From assembly GCA_003342895.1 (NCBI GenBank), contig PTFA01000020.1:7090651-7154650 (forward strand): DNA of 64,000 nucleotides. Reading direction: 5' to 3'. The stretch is from Casuarius casuarius (Eukaryota > Chordata > Aves > Casuariiformes > Casuariidae). Shown in pieces: positions 62,840-64,000 of this stretch. The notes below the pieces were generated by a model. The model ran no database searches. It saw nothing but the letters and a program-made list of their open reading frames with translations, and was not told where the DNA came from. Positions within the stretch are counted from its first letter, which is position 1. Every line of letters starts with the position of its first letter. The translations under genes were made by a program, and so were the position numbers.

Positions 62840-64000
62840 TTAAAAACGAATTATTTTTACATAAAATATGGGACATACCTATGTATTTTACATTATGCTT
62901 AAAACAAAGAGACTGATTCATCTGCTTGTAATTTAAAACAGTGGATTTAAGGGTTTTTTTAATCCATAAAATGCAACAGATGAAGGACCTAATTCTTAAC
63001 ACAAACACAGGTGATGCTAAGTCTACTGTTCATCTCTGTAACACTCCTCTCTGTCATTACTGAAACCTGGTTGATGTTACTAGGTGTTTGTTTGCACAGG
63101 CTTACTAAAACACTGACAAGGAGGTCCATGTAGTGGACAGTCTTTTACAGCACGAGGTGCAGAAAAGTTCTGTGTGTGCGTTGGTGCTTGTGTGTGAGGA
63201 AGAGATCAGAACATTTTTCAATACAAAATAAATAACCACCAAAAGCTAAACTTACCATTTTAGTGGCACCATAAAAAATGATTTTCATATAGAGTTTAAC
63301 ACTACACTGGTGGAAGCAGCTACTGAATGTGGATCTGTGAGCTTGAAAAAGCACTGCTATTGTTAACATACACCAGGATATTGCTACAGGCATTTTACTT
63401 TTCTTACACTATACAGCTACTTGTATAATTTTCTTATGCAGATTTCTTTCATTATCATTATTTTTCTAAGAACACTTCCAGTGATACTGAGGAATCTGAC
63501 TTAAGCATAGAAACATGATTCTAATCTTTCTTCACCAGTATAAAAATTAGAAATACTAATCTTCACTGAGGCTAATGAAATCACACTATTGTTGCAAACC
63601 CAGGGAACTTCCTATGCTATTGTATTGTACCTTTACAAGAATCTTAAGCAAAGCCTGGAGATCAAGGCAGTACTATCCCACATTCCTTTTAACTCCAAAT
63701 CCTACGCAACAAGGCTATTTGCATTCTACCCTTCACATTGAAAGAGAGGAAAGAAAAAAGAAATTAACCCAAAAGACTTACACTGCTATTAAAAATAATC
63801 AGAATAATCAATACATCATAACAGAATTACTTGTCATGAGCCTAATTTATATACCGCATACCTGGTATAGTCAATTACAGTTAGATGCAATTACATGCAA
63901 AATCAGTGCAAAAGGTTACCATTTTCAGCTGAGAATTTTCTTTTTCATATCAGGGTTCATATCTTTCGATTTCCTAAGATTTAGTAAGTACTACAGGTTA
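62840..64000. other. upstream flank, no gene recognised
   Basis: AT-rich sequence beyond the CpG island. There is a good donor-like AATG|GTAAGT on the minus strand near 63256, with an open frame (63393-63145) that resembles no known protein. It may belong to an alternative untranslated exon or be chance. I see nothing else here. Confidence 0.5.

Noticed and set aside
1..64000. CRISPR arrays, bacterial operons, integrated virus or a new defence system
   Set aside because: No regularly spaced repeats, ribosome-binding-site-led gene clusters or viral coding regions are visible. The sequence is ordinary vertebrate gene and intron DNA.

Overview
This is vertebrate nuclear DNA, most likely from a bird. 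Almost all of it is AT-rich intron, with short exons bounded by GT-AG signals. It carries a large, decayed CR1 LINE whose 3' end has the A/T-rich octamer-like tail typical of archosaur and turtle CR1. I see no bacterial operons, CRISPR arrays, phage or viral genes. Nearly every short open frame in the window is a chance frame in intron DNA.

The one protein gene I can support runs on the minus strand. It is the central part of TTC29 (tetratricopeptide repeat protein 29), a sperm-flagellum/axoneme protein. I assembled six coding exons by hand; 5' to 3' on the minus strand they are 59356-59139, 47599-47414, 28705-28493, 25461-25376, 9266-9175 and 1863-1740. All junction phases agree and together they encode about 306 residues without a stop. 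The N-terminal coding exon was not found, and the last coding exon(s) should lie left of base 1. Introns are about 11.5, 18.7, 3.0, 16.1 and 7.3 kb. Homology statements rest on remembered mammalian TTC29, not on a database search.

Right end: a compact CpG island (about 62.45-62.72 kb) with an adjacent ETS-type site and a good minus-strand splice donor at 62730 is the best candidate for the TTC29 promoter and first, non-coding exon. Left part: a roughly 1.5-kb CR1 in minus orientation (5432-6960) sits in the intron between the two leftmost exons. Middle: the 18.7-kb intron holds a CR1 3' tail (about 37748-37815) and a much older CR1/L3-like reverse-transcriptase fragment (about 45710-46300). 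It also holds a region with homeodomain-type motifs near 33.3 kb. Simple repeats, Z-DNA-prone tracts, a G-quadruplex candidate and several perfect inverted repeats are scattered through the introns.

No clearly new biological system is visible. The observations most worth checking are the coupled tandem splice sites in TTC29, the ancient LINE fragment, the putative conserved regulatory blocks, and one minus-strand frame at 49434-49748 with protein-like composition.
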